DNA of 64,000 nt from Citrobacter sp. wls619 (lineage in GTDB: Bacteria > Pseudomonadota > Gammaproteobacteria > Enterobacterales > Enterobacteriaceae): positions 310,001 to 374,000 of the forward strand of contig NZ_SZXJ01000095.1 of the NCBI RefSeq assembly GCF_005281345.1, written 5' to 3'. This document shows, in pieces, positions 33,551 to 41,497 of the stretch (positions within the stretch are counted from its first letter, which is position 1; every line of letters starts with the position of its first letter). The notes under the pieces are model-generated. The model was not told the origin of the DNA. It searched no databases and was given only the letters and a program-made list of their open reading frames with translations. The position numbers and the translations under genes were made by a program.

Positions 33551-34462
33551 ATGAACAGAAGCAACGATCTTTACCAAAAAGTCACCGATGAAATTATCGC
33601 CGCGCTGGAGAAAGGTGTGATCCCCTGGGTTCGCCCGTGGCGAGAAGGGGAACCGGTGGTGCCGATGAATGCCCTGTCCGGGCGGTTTTATCACGGCATC
33701 AATATTCCTCTGCTCTGGAACAGCGCAGAACGACAGGGATATGAAAGCGATCGCTGGCTGACCTTCACTCAAATTCGCAATGCGGGCGGTAACATCCGCA
33801 AAGGCGAAAAATCTACACTGGCCGTGTTTTATCTGCCCCAGCAGCGCGAGGTAGTAGACAGCAACGGGAACGCGGTTTTTGATGCTGACGGCAACCCTAA
33901 AGTGACGTCCTACGCCGTGGTACGCGAGTTCCGGCTGTTCAACATTCAGCAATGCGAAGATCTGCCGGAGGCGTTTTCACAACCTGTCGTGATGGTCGAT
34001 GACCCTATCGCCGCTGCCGAGCAGGTTGCCCGGCAAAGCTCGGTAGTGATCACTCACCGACGCCAGAATCGGGCGTATTACTCGCCGGGACGCGACTGTA
34101 TCATCATGCCGCATCCTGAGCAGTTCACTTCGCTTGAGGATTATTACGGCACGCTGCTGCATGAACTGACGCACGCTACCGGACACGCTTCACGGCTGAA
34201 CCGGGACGGCATCACTGCCGGAAAGCATACCTTCGGCGATCCGACGTACAGTTTTGAAGAGCTGGTCGCCGAAATGGGAGCGGCTTTCCTGTGTGCTCAC
34301 GTTGGCATCCAGTCGAAGCTACAGCATGACAGTTACATCGCATCGTGGCTGAAGGTGTTGCGGCAGGACAAAAAAGCGATTTTCCGCGCCAGCGGTTTAG
34401 CGCGTAATGCCTGTGAATACCTGCTTGAACGGGCGCAGCAACCGTTAGCGCTGAGCGCATGA
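33551..34462 (+). CDS. ArdC-type antirestriction protein
   Basis: The 303-residue protein starts at the ATG at 33551 after the leader hairpin. The N-terminal half is the ArdC ssDNA-binding domain (DLYQKVTDEIIAALEKGVIP, FLLWNS-type and WLTFTQIRNAGGNIRKGEKS). The C-terminal half is a zincin-like metalloprotease domain with H204-E-L-T-H208 and a downstream EELVAEMGAAFLC glutamate. ArdC proteins enter with the transferred strand and shield incoming DNA from restriction. It is part of the ICE backbone next to the relaxase. A good terminator follows. Confidence 0.9.
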   Translation: MNRSNDLYQKVTDEIIAALEKGVIPWVRPWREGEPVVPMNALSGRFYHGINIPLLWNSAERQGYESDRWLTFTQIRNAGGNIRKGEKSTLAVFYLPQQREVVDSNGNAVFDADGNPKVTSYAVVREFRLFNIQQCEDLPEAFSQPVVMVDDPIAAAEQVARQSSVVITHRRQNRAYYSPGRDCIIMPHPEQFTSLEDYYGTLLHELTHATGHASRLNRDGITAGKHTFGDPTYSFEELVAEMGAAFLCAHVGIQSKLQHDSYIASWLKVLRQDKKAIFRASGLARNACEYLLERAQQPLALSA

Positions 34463-34473
34463 CCTTCATATCA

Positions 34474-34504
34474 ACGGCGGAGCATCCTGCTCTGCCGTTT
34501 TTCT
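34474..34504 (+). terminator. Terminator after the ArdC gene
   Basis: ACGGCGGAGCA and TGCTCTGCCGT form an 11-bp stem with one G-U pair and a three-base loop, followed by TTTTTCT. Confidence 0.85.
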
Positions 34505-34765
34505 CCACTCCAATAAATTTGCGTGGCCCAATAAACAATTTCGCCCCAAATCTGACGGCACCAAAAGGCAAAATCCAAAGGGTGAAGGGGAAGAGAGTGA
34601 AGGGGGAACGGACTTACCCGAAAAAGGTTCTTCCCTTCGTCTTTCGAGTTGCAGATGCGTTGGCTTTCCTCGCTCACCCCAGTCACTTACTTATGTAAGC
34701 TCCTAGGGATTCACTGCGTCGCCGCCTTCCTGCACCTCAAAATCCATTGGGAATAAAGGGCCATT
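34505..34765. other. Non-coding spacer before the relaxase, with ERIC element
   Basis: The 34505-34626 part is purine-rich on the plus strand from 34571 (GGGTGAAGGGGAAGAGAGTG) and could carry the origin of transfer, as expected next to a relaxase gene, though I see no clear nick-site motif. The right part is an ERIC element. Confidence 0.4.
34627..34752. repeat. ERIC element (near full length)
   Basis: The core contains both halves of the well-known ERIC palindrome: CGCTCACCCCAGTCACTTAC followed by TTATGTAAGCTCCTAGGGAT and TCAC at 34671-34714, with outer arms TTCGAGTTGCAG and CTGCACCTC. ERIC elements are about 127 bases, non-autonomous, and common between enterobacterial genes. The boundaries are approximate. 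Confidence 0.9.
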
Positions 34766-36385
34766 ATGCGGATATGGCTGACGCGCAAAAAGCAAAACAC
34801 CACACCATCCACTGGCGAACCAGACGTCGCGGAGGGATGGCTGCATCCTGAATCCGCGCAAACGCTACTGGCTGAAACGACCCGCCAACAGCTTATCCAG
34901 TTTATTCGGCAGAGCACCGCCCTTCCCGCCTCACTGTTTGAACGCTTCTGGCTGATACCAATCCACCGCTTCGCAGAACTGGCGCAGTCGTTTCCGGCCT
35001 CGGAAAACCATCACCATTCCCACGCGGGCGGTTTGCTCGATCACAGTCTCGAAGCCGCCTGTTATGCCGCACGGCTGCGGCAGAGTTATCTTTTTCCGCC
35101 TGATGCAGCGCCGGAAGATCAGGCCGCTCAGTCCGAACGCTGGACGACGGTCATCATCTACGCTGCACTGCTGCACGATCTGGGCAAACTCATCACTGAT
35201 ATTGAGGTGGAGGACGCCAGCGGGCAACGCTGGTTTCCATGGCATGGTCCGCTGACCCAGCCTTATCGGTTTCGCTATCTGCCGCAACGTGATTATCTGC
35301 GCCATCCGGCTGCGGCAGCTCTTCTGCTCACCCAGCTACTCCCACCGGAAAACCTCGACTGGCTCGCCGCCGATGCCGCGGCGTTATCCACTCTGCTGCA
35401 CTGCCTGAACGGCCAGTATCAGTATGCCGGGCTGGCGGGTGAACTGGTGCAGAAAGCCGACCGGGCGTCGGTGGCGTTTAATCTCGGCGGCGATCCGGTC
35501 AAGGCTATCCACCACCCACAGACCTCTCTGCCGCAGCAAATCATCGCCGCCCTGCGCGACCTACTGGCGCATGAGTTCCGACTCAACAACCCGAATGGCG
35601 GTTCTGACGGCTGGCTGACGGAAGAAGCGCTATGGCTGGTCAGTAAGAACGCTGCCGATGCTGTCCGTGGCTGGTTGCTGCGCCAGGGAATTGACGCCGT
35701 ACCGCAACATAACGTGCGACTGTTCGACGAGATGCAGGCTCACCAGTTACTCATCCCCTGTGAGGATAAAGCCATCTGGTATTGCCGGATTGAGGCCAGC
35801 GGCGGCTGGAGCAGTGAGCTTACGCTGCTGCGCTTTTCCCCTTCGCTGATTTGGGAAGATCCACAACAGCGGCCTGCAACCTTCAGTGGAACCGTCACAC
35901 CGATAGCGGAAGTCCAGAATGCGACAGAAACAGTGATTGCAACGGATATCACTGTGGAACAACCATCCCCCCAACCCGAACAGAACGATACCCCACTTTC
36001 AGGAGAAGCCTTCTGGCAGTGGCTGGTGCGTAATGTTCAGGCTCAACATCTGGAAGTCAATGAACCTAACGCCCGGATCCATACCGTCGCCGGATCGGTG
36101 TTTCTGGTGACGCCCGGTATTTTCAAACTCTGGCTTAGCACCTGTGGTCAGAATGCCCCTGAAGAATACTGGCGGGAGGTACAGAAGAAGTTCCAGAACC
36201 TGAATCTTCACCGAAAACAAAAAAACGGCCTCAACATCTGGCACTGCGCCGTTGTCGGCCCACGCCGTTGTTCACGTCTGAAGGGATATCTGCTTGACGA
36301 TCCCACGCCGCTTTTTGGAGATGACGTTCCCTTTAATAACCCTCATCTCTTGCTCAATGAAGGAAGTCACTCAAATGACCTTTGA
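34766..36385 (+). CDS. MobH-family relaxase (TraI_2 type)
   Basis: The 539-residue protein belongs to the MobH relaxases of integrating conjugative elements. The N-terminal TraI_2 domain has HHHSHAGGLLDHSLEAA, then LLHDLGK, an HD-phosphohydrolase-like metal site, and WHGPL. The last 130 residues (GEAFWQWLVRNVQAQHLEVN, RIHTVAGSVFLVTPGIFKLW, HRKQKNGLNIWHCAVVGPRR) form the TraI_2_C domain. It should nick the element at its origin of transfer and guide the strand to the recipient. Its end overlaps the start of the integrase gene by 11 bases. It lacks neighbouring TraD-type coupling genes in this window. Confidence 0.92.
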   Translation: MRIWLTRKKQNTTPSTGEPDVAEGWLHPESAQTLLAETTRQQLIQFIRQSTALPASLFERFWLIPIHRFAELAQSFPASENHHHSHAGGLLDHSLEAACYAARLRQSYLFPPDAAPEDQAAQSERWTTVIIYAALLHDLGKLITDIEVEDASGQRWFPWHGPLTQPYRFRYLPQRDYLRHPAAAALLLTQLLPPENLDWLAADAAALSTLLHCLNGQYQYAGLAGELVQKADRASVAFNLGGDPVKAIHHPQTSLPQQIIAALRDLLAHEFRLNNPNGGSDGWLTEEALWLVSKNAADAVRGWLLRQGIDAVPQHNVRLFDEMQAHQLLIPCEDKAIWYCRIEASGGWSSELTLLRFSPSLIWEDPQQRPATFSGTVTPIAEVQNATETVIATDITVEQPSPQPEQNDTPLSGEAFWQWLVRNVQAQHLEVNEPNARIHTVAGSVFLVTPGIFKLWLSTCGQNAPEEYWREVQKKFQNLNLHRKQKNGLNIWHCAVVGPRRCSRLKGYLLDDPTPLFGDDVPFNNPHLLLNEGSHSNDL

Positions 36386-37301
36386 ACAGATCCTGGAAGA
36401 GTATTTTTTTGCCCGTCTGCTGCGCCCTGATACCCAGAGTTGCTATTGCACGGCGGTAAACCAGTTTACTCACTGGCGCAACGTACTGCCCGCCGAAGTC
36501 ACACCACATATGGTACTGGAGTGGCGTCATTACCTGTTAAATGTGCGCTGTATCAAACCCGTGAGCTGGAATCACTATATGCGCCATATGCGGGCTTTAT
36601 ATAACTTCGCGATTGAACAAGGATTACTGGAGCAGTTCATCAATCCATTCCAGAAAACATCACTACGGGAATCTCGTAAGAAAAAGAAAACCCTGACCCG
36701 CGAGCAAATCCTCGCTTCCCGAAAAGTGCTGAACCAGTTTATCGAACGGGAGAAAATGCAGCGCGGCTATCGTTCGCCTTTATATCCGGCATGGTTTTGG
36801 CTGACCGTGGTCGAAACCTTCAACTACACCGCTATCCGGCTGAATCAGCTTATTCACCTGCGGGTCAGGGATATCGATTTGGTCCATGACACGCTGTTTA
36901 TTCAAAGCGAAGGCAGTAAAAACCATGATGAACACGTTGTTCCTATCGCCTCCCGGTTACGGCCCTATCTGGAGCGGATGCTTGAAGAAGCGAAAACAAA
37001 GGGAATGCGGACTGACGATCAGTTGTTCAACATCAATCGTTTCAGTCGGCGGACGCTGCGCCAGGGTAAACCGATGACAGAAAATCAGGTGAGTTATTTC
37101 TTTGCCAAACTCAGCGATGCCTGCCACAGCCGTTTCTCATCACATCGCTACCGTCATACTGTTGCCACAGAATTGATGCAGAAACCGGAGCAAAATTTGT
37201 ATGTCACGCAGAAACTACTCGGCCACCGCGATATTAAGGTGACGCTCAGCTATATTGAACACAATGTCGAGATGCTCAGAAGTTGCGTGGAGAGAGATTG
37301 A
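36375..37301 (+). CDS. Tyrosine recombinase (ICE integrase at leuX)
   Basis: The 308-residue protein starts at the ATG at 36375, inside the end of the relaxase gene; the longer frame to 36294 would overlap it by 90 bases. An N-terminal SAM-like core-binding domain (EYFFARLLRPDTQSCYCTAV) precedes the catalytic domain with R155 (AIRLNQLI), H257-R-Y-R260, H284 (LLGHRDI) and Y293 (SYIEHN), the full set for DNA strand exchange. It lies 149 bases from the 3' end of leuX, the usual arrangement for site-specific integration into that tRNA. Co-translation with the relaxase would join excision to transfer. Confidence 0.92.
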   Translation: MTFEQILEEYFFARLLRPDTQSCYCTAVNQFTHWRNVLPAEVTPHMVLEWRHYLLNVRCIKPVSWNHYMRHMRALYNFAIEQGLLEQFINPFQKTSLRESRKKKKTLTREQILASRKVLNQFIEREKMQRGYRSPLYPAWFWLTVVETFNYTAIRLNQLIHLRVRDIDLVHDTLFIQSEGSKNHDEHVVPIASRLRPYLERMLEEAKTKGMRTDDQLFNINRFSRRTLRQGKPMTENQVSYFFAKLSDACHSRFSSHRYRHTVATELMQKPEQNLYVTQKLLGHRDIKVTLSYIEHNVEMLRSCVERD

Positions 37302-37450
37302 CAAAACAGGAAGTGAGTGAAAAGATCCGGCCCGAGGCTTTGTAAACAAAAAAAGCCGGAGATGCGGCCATTTTGTAGTTGCCGTCAACGTCCAGCTTCA
37401 TTGTACAACGTATTGATTGTTGTAGGTTTTCCGATTATCACAATCGTTTT
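37302..37450. other. Right end of the island between integrase and leuX
   Basis: These 149 bases form the element's end. GGCCCGAGGCTTTG and an A-rich stretch with GCCGGAGATGCGGCC could form a terminator-like fold after the integrase gene. Arm-type integrase sites are expected here but cannot be named. Confidence 0.4.
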
Positions 37451-37535
37451 TGGTGCCGAAGGCCGGACTCGAACCGGCACGTATTTCTACGGTTGATTTT
37501 GAATCAACTGCGTCTACCGATTTCGCCACTCCGGC
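37451..37535 (-). tRNA. leuX: tRNA-Leu (CAA), leuX; island attachment site
   Basis: The 85-base minus-strand gene folds into a class II tRNA: acceptor stem GCCGGAG with CTTCGGC, encoded CCA (37451-37453), anticodon stem GTTGA/TCAAC with loop TTCAAAA giving anticodon CAA, and T arm with GGTTCGAGTCC. leuX is a known hotspot for islands. The 3' end faces the integrase gene, so the island boundary is at or within the last bases of the tRNA; the second copy of the attachment repeat is not in this window. Confidence 0.97.
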
Positions 37536-37562
37536 ACGGAAGGGATGCGGAAAACGTTGTGG

Positions 37563-37590
37563 ATTATACCTGTCATGCGCCACCATGCAA
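37563..37590 (-). promoter_or_regulatory. leuX promoter
   Basis: On the minus strand TTGCAT (37585-37590) and TATAAT (37563-37568) are separated by 16 bases and lie about 30 bases before the tRNA. Confidence 0.75.
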
Positions 37591-37765
37591 GCACCAGCGT
37601 GTGTCTGGCTCGCTAAGTGTTGAAAATTTCAGCATTACCTTTCGTAGCTGCAATCAGCATCACGGTTTAGCCCACGCAATAACCGCCTTAATCCCCCCTT
37701 CTGCGAAGCGTCCCGTTTCCTCATGCTCTACACTTCCAGTTCAACACCACACTGAGGGAAACACG

Positions 37766-38785
37766 ATGTCGATGATAAAAAGCTACGCCGCAAAAGCGGC
37801 GGGCAGCGAACTCGAACTCTATGAATACGATGCGGGCGAGCTTAAACCGGAAGATGTCGAAGTGCAGGTCGATTACTGCGGTATCTGCCATTCCGATTTG
37901 TCGATGATCGACAACGAATGGGGATTCTCTCAGTATCCGCTGGTTGCCGGGCATGAGGTGATTGGTCGCGTGGCGGCGCTTGGCAGCGCGGCGCAGGATA
38001 AAGGTCTGAAAGTGGGCCAGCGCGTCGGCATTGGCTGGACGGCGCGCAGCTGCGGGCACTGCGATGCCTGTATCAGCGGTAATCAGATCAACTGTCTGGA
38101 AGGTTCTGTTCCCACTATTCTTAATCGCGGCGGCTTTGCCGAGAAGCTACGGGCCGACTGGCAGTGGGTGATCCCGCTGCCGGAGAGTATCGATCTGGCG
38201 GCAGCCGGTCCCTTGCTGTGCGGCGGTATCACGGTGTTCAAACCGCTGCTGATGCACCATATTACTGCCACCAGCCGCGTTGGGGTGATCGGCATCGGCG
38301 GCCTGGGGCATATCGCCATTAAGCTGTTACACGCGATGGGTTGTGAAGTCACCGCGTTCAGTTCCAATCCGGCGAAAAAGCAGGAAGTGCTGGCGATGGG
38401 GGCGGATAAAGTGGTCAACAGCCGCGATCCGGATGCGCTAAAAGCGCTGGCGGGCCAGTACGATCTCATCATTAATACGGTTAACGTCGATCTCGACTGG
38501 CAGCCCTATTTTGAAGCGCTGGCCTACGGCGGGAACTTCCATACCGTCGGCGCGGTGATGAAACCACTGCCGGTGCCGGCATTCACCTTAATTGCCGGCG
38601 ATCGCAGCATCTCCGGTTCGGCAACCGGTACGCCGTTCGAGCTGCGCAAGCTGATGAAGTTTGCCGGGCGCAGCAAGGTGTCACCTACCACCGAGCTGTA
38701 CCCAATGTCGCAAATTAATGAAGCAATCCAGCACGTGCGTGACGGCAAGGCCCGCTACCGCGTGGTGCTGAAAGCCGACTTCTGA
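37766..38785 (+). CDS. ahr: NADPH-dependent aldehyde reductase Ahr
   Basis: The 339-residue zinc-dependent medium-chain dehydrogenase reduces a broad range of aldehydes with NADPH. The start is the ATG at 37766 after GAGGGA. Zinc ligands are visible in [11 protein letters not shown] and in the structural cluster [15 protein letters not shown]; the Rossmann motif is [10 protein letters not shown]. It is nearly identical in length and sequence to E. coli Ahr (YjgB), which also lies between leuX and idnK. It converges on idnK across a 30-base spacer with a hairpin at 38791-38816. It marks the first conserved chromosomal gene after the island. Confidence 0.95.
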   Translation: MSMIKSYAAKAAGSELELYEYDAGELKPEDVEVQVDYCGICHSDLSMIDNEWGFSQYPLVAGHEVIGRVAALGSAAQDKGLKVGQRVGIGWTARSCGHCDACISGNQINCLEGSVPTILNRGGFAEKLRADWQWVIPLPESIDLAAAGPLLCGGITVFKPLLMHHITATSRVGVIGIGGLGHIAIKLLHAMGCEVTAFSSNPAKKQEVLAMGADKVVNSRDPDALKALAGQYDLIINTVNVDLDWQPYFEALAYGGNFHTVGAVMKPLPVPAFTLIAGDRSISGSATGTPFELRKLMKFAGRSKVSPTTELYPMSQINEAIQHVRDGKARYRVVLKADF

Positions 38786-38790
38786 TGCCG

Positions 38791-38816
38791 GGCTCAGTCC
38801 CGCAAGGGGCTGGGCC
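38791..38816. terminator. Hairpin between convergent ahr and idnK
   Basis: GGCTCAGTCCC and GGGGCTGGGCC pair over 11 positions with two G-U pairs and a GCAA loop. There is no T-run on either side, so termination is likely but not certain. Confidence 0.5.
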
Positions 38817-39337
38817 TATTGCCCGTGACGAAACGCGAGCACCGCCTGGCGGCACTGTTCCGTCACATGCTCGATGTCATGGTTAACGTCGATGCGGGCA
38901 ATATCGCGTTCATCCTCCTGCGGGCACTCCAGCGCATCGAACTGGCTTTTGAGTAATCCCACCGGCATAAAATGCCCTGCCCGACGCTGCATGCGCGCCA
39001 GAATAGTCTCGTAGTCGCCGTCCAGCCACAGGAAATGCACATTCGGGCTACCCTGACGCAATATATCGCGATACTGTTTTTTTAATGACGAGCAGACAAT
39101 AAACCCGGTCTCATTCTTTTTATATAAACTGTATGAGGCATCATTTAATCGCGCTAACCACGGCAATCGGTCTTCATCGGTTAATGGAATGCCTTCAGAC
39201 ATTTTATCAATATTTTTAGCGGGATGGAGATCATCACCATCAATGAATTTTGCCGATAATACCGCGGCAATTTTACTGCCAATTAAAGATTTACCGCTAC
39301 CTGAAACACCCATCAAAATATAACTTTCCCCGGCCAT
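38816..39337 (-). CDS. idnK: D-gluconate kinase IdnK
   Basis: The thermosensitive-type gluconate kinase phosphorylates gluconate to 6-phosphogluconate, the last step of L-idonate use. The start is the ATG at 39337 (MAGESYILMG); a longer frame to 39364 is not conserved. The P-loop is GVSGSGKS at residues 10-17, followed by DGDDLHPAKN, as in E. coli IdnK. It is divergent from idnD and shares its regulatory spacer with CRP and GntR/IdnR-type sites. The C-terminus is about 14 residues shorter than I recall for the K-12 protein. Confidence 0.93.
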   Translation of the reverse strand: MAGESYILMGVSGSGKSLIGSKIAAVLSAKFIDGDDLHPAKNIDKMSEGIPLTDEDRLPWLARLNDASYSLYKKNETGFIVCSSLKKQYRDILRQGSPNVHFLWLDGDYETILARMQRRAGHFMPVGLLKSQFDALECPQEDERDIARIDVNHDIEHVTEQCRQAVLAFRHGQ

Positions 39338-39554
39338 CGAAAAAACTCCAGATTCATATTCCATGGCGCGATACTACGCTTTCCACATTGGGAATTTCAC
39401 GCTTTTTCAGCGCCGCTGATGAGATTTATAAGGCGCATCACGTTATGCGTAACATTGTAGTGTAACAATTTTCCAGCGTGACCTGCGTCACAAATAATAA
39501 CAATCAAAACCGTTTAAATGCTGCCGAGGTTACTACCTGACCAGTGAGGCATTT
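39338..39554. promoter_or_regulatory. Divergent idnK-idnD control region with CRP and GntR/IdnR-type sites
   Basis: GTTATGCGTAAC at 39442-39453 is a palindrome of the GntR/IdnR operator type, and GTGA-N6-TCAC at 39478-39491 is a CRP site. This fits known control of the idn genes by IdnR, GntR and cAMP-CRP in E. coli. Confidence 0.7.
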
Positions 39555-40598
39555 ATGCAAGTCAAAACCCAATCCTGCGTTGTCGCGGGTAAGAAAACTG
39601 TTGCCATTACCGACCAAAACATTGAATGGAATAATAAAGGAACACTGGTACAAATTACCCGCGGGGGAATTTGCGGTTCCGATTTACATTATTATCAGGA
39701 AGGAAAAGTCGGTAATTTTACCGTTAAAGCGCCAATGATTTTAGGCCATGAAGTTATTGGTAAAGTGGTGCACAGCGATTCAAAAGAATTACATGAAGGT
39801 CAGTCGGTGGCGATTAATCCGTCGAAACCGTGTGGCCACTGTAAATACTGTTTGCAGCACGAAGAAAACCAGTGCACGGAAATGCGCTTTTTTGGCAGCG
39901 CCATGTATTTCCCCCATGTCGACGGCGGTTTTACCCGCTTTAAAACCGTCGATACCGCGCAGTGTATCCCGTACCCGCAAGAGGCCGATGAAAAAGTGAT
40001 GGCCTTTGCCGAACCGCTGGCGGTCGCGATCCACGCCGCACATGAAGCAGGCGACCTGCAGGGTAAACGCGTGTTTATCTCCGGCGTGGGGCCGATTGGC
40101 TGTCTGATCGTCAGCGCGGTGAAAACGCTCGGCGCGGCAGAGATTGTCTGTGCTGATATCAGCCCGCGCTCGCTGTCGCTTGCCCAGCAGATGGGTGCCG
40201 ACACGCTGATTAATCCGCAGCAGGACTCACTCGACGAGTGGAAAAAAGAGAAAGGCTACTTTGACGTTAGCTTCGAAGTCTCCGGTCATCCGTCCTCAAT
40301 CACCACCTGTCTGGAAGTCACCCGCGCAAAAGGCGTGATGGTGCAGGTCGGCATGGGCGGCGCGGTGCCGGACTTCCCGATGATGATGCTGATCGGCAAA
40401 GAGATCGCGCTCAAAGGCTCGTTCCGCTTTACCACCGAGTTCAACACCGCGGTGTCGTGGCTGGCGAATAACGTTATCGATCCGCTGCCATTACTCAGCG
40501 CCGAATATCCGTTTACCGAGCTTGAACAGGCGCTGATCTTCGCCGGGGATAAAACCCAGGCGGCGAAAGTCCAGCTCGTTTTTGCAGAAACAAAATAA
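39555..40598 (+). CDS. idnD: L-idonate 5-dehydrogenase
   Basis: The 347-residue zinc alcohol dehydrogenase oxidises L-idonate to 5-ketogluconate. GGICGSDLHYY holds the catalytic zinc cysteine, GHEVIGKV the histidine region, and CGHCKYCLQHEENQC the structural zinc cluster; GVGPIGCLIV is the cofactor-binding turn. It leads the idnDOTR series and is followed after eight bases by idnO. The order and sequence match E. coli. The divergent promoter region on its left carries CRP and GntR/IdnR-type sites. Confidence 0.96.
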   Translation: MQVKTQSCVVAGKKTVAITDQNIEWNNKGTLVQITRGGICGSDLHYYQEGKVGNFTVKAPMILGHEVIGKVVHSDSKELHEGQSVAINPSKPCGHCKYCLQHEENQCTEMRFFGSAMYFPHVDGGFTRFKTVDTAQCIPYPQEADEKVMAFAEPLAVAIHAAHEAGDLQGKRVFISGVGPIGCLIVSAVKTLGAAEIVCADISPRSLSLAQQMGADTLINPQQDSLDEWKKEKGYFDVSFEVSGHPSSITTCLEVTRAKGVMVQVGMGGAVPDFPMMMLIGKEIALKGSFRFTTEFNTAVSWLANNVIDPLPLLSAEYPFTELEQALIFAGDKTQAAKVQLVFAETK

Positions 40599-40606
40599 GG
40601 AATAAC

Positions 40607-41374
40607 ATGATGAACGATCTTTTTTCACTGGACGGCAAAAACATTCTGATCACCGGTTCGGCCCAGGGTATTGGTTATTTACTGGCGACCGGACTGGGCA
40701 AATATGGCGCACAGATTATCGTCAATGATATTACGCCAGAGCGCGCGGAGGCCGCCGTCGCCAAACTGCAGCAGGAAGGGATCCGCGCCGTTGCTGCACC
40801 TTTTAATGTTACGCAGAAACAAGATATTGATGCCGCCATTGACCATATCGAAAAAGACATTGGCCAAATTGATGTGCTGGTGAATAACGCCGGTATTCAG
40901 CGCCGCCATCCGTTTACCGAGTTCCCGGAACAGGACTGGAACGATGTAATCGCTGTTAACCAGACGGCGGTGTTCCTGGTCGCGCAGGCGGTCACGCGTC
41001 GCATGGTGGAACGTCAGGCCGGGAAGGTCATCAACATCTGCTCCATGCAGAGCGAACTGGGGCGCGACACCATCACGCCGTACGCCGCCTCGAAAGGCGC
41101 AGTGAAAATGCTCACCCGTGGGATGTGCGTTGAGCTGGCTCGCCACAATATCCAGGTCAACGGTATCGCGCCGGGCTACTTCAAAACCGAAATGACCAAA
41201 GCGCTGGTCGAGGATGAAGCCTTCACCTCCTGGCTGTGCAAACGTACGCCAGCCGCCCGCTGGGGCGATCCGCAGGAGCTGATTGGCGCAGCGGTCTTCC
41301 TCTCTTCCAAAGCATCCGATTTTGTTAACGGGCACCTGCTGTTTGTCGATGGCGGCATGCTGGTCGCCGTCTGA
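40607..41374 (+). CDS. idnO: 5-keto-D-gluconate 5-reductase
   Basis: The 254-255-residue short-chain dehydrogenase reduces 5-ketogluconate to gluconate. The cofactor motif is TGSAQGIG, the structural NNAG is present, and the active-site pair is YAASK with an upstream Ser in CSMQSE. Two adjacent ATGs (40607 and 40610) can serve after AAGGA; the second matches the start known in E. coli. A good terminator follows at 41396-41419 before idnT, which is not expected for a single idnDOTR transcript. Confidence 0.96.
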   Translation: MMNDLFSLDGKNILITGSAQGIGYLLATGLGKYGAQIIVNDITPERAEAAVAKLQQEGIRAVAAPFNVTQKQDIDAAIDHIEKDIGQIDVLVNNAGIQRRHPFTEFPEQDWNDVIAVNQTAVFLVAQAVTRRMVERQAGKVINICSMQSELGRDTITPYAASKGAVKMLTRGMCVELARHNIQVNGIAPGYFKTEMTKALVEDEAFTSWLCKRTPAARWGDPQELIGAAVFLSSKASDFVNGHLLFVDGGMLVAV

Positions 41375-41395
41375 TACCACACAACGCAACATCAC

Positions 41396-41419
41396 GCAGC
41401 GCCCAGGCGCTGCATTTTT
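41396..41419 (+). terminator. Terminator between idnO and idnT
   Basis: GCAGCGCC and GGCGCTGC form an 8-bp stem with a two-base loop, followed by ATTTTT. Confidence 0.8.
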
Positions 41420-41426
41420 GGCTCCC

Positions 41427-41483
41427 CCCTGAATCATTCGAGTTGCAGCCAACACGCCTGTAACCTGAAGGATGACGGGGATA
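41427..41483. repeat. Internally deleted ERIC element
   Basis: Only the two ends of an ERIC remain: TGAATCATTCGAGTTGCAG on the left, joined directly to CCAACACGCCTGTAACCTGA and AGGATGACGGGGATA on the right. About 70 central bases, including the familiar palindrome, are missing. It ends 14 bases before idnT. Confidence 0.7.
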
Positions 41484-41497
41484 TAAGAGAAACGATT

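Noticed and set aside
1-37301. CRISPR array or insertion-sequence transposase in the island
   Set aside because: I saw no regularly spaced repeats and no transposase reading frame; the only mobile repeat recognised here is ERIC.
1-37450. Second leuX attachment repeat inside the window
   Set aside because: I looked for the 3' end of leuX (TGGTGCCGAAGGCCGG) elsewhere and did not find it, so the left boundary must be outside.
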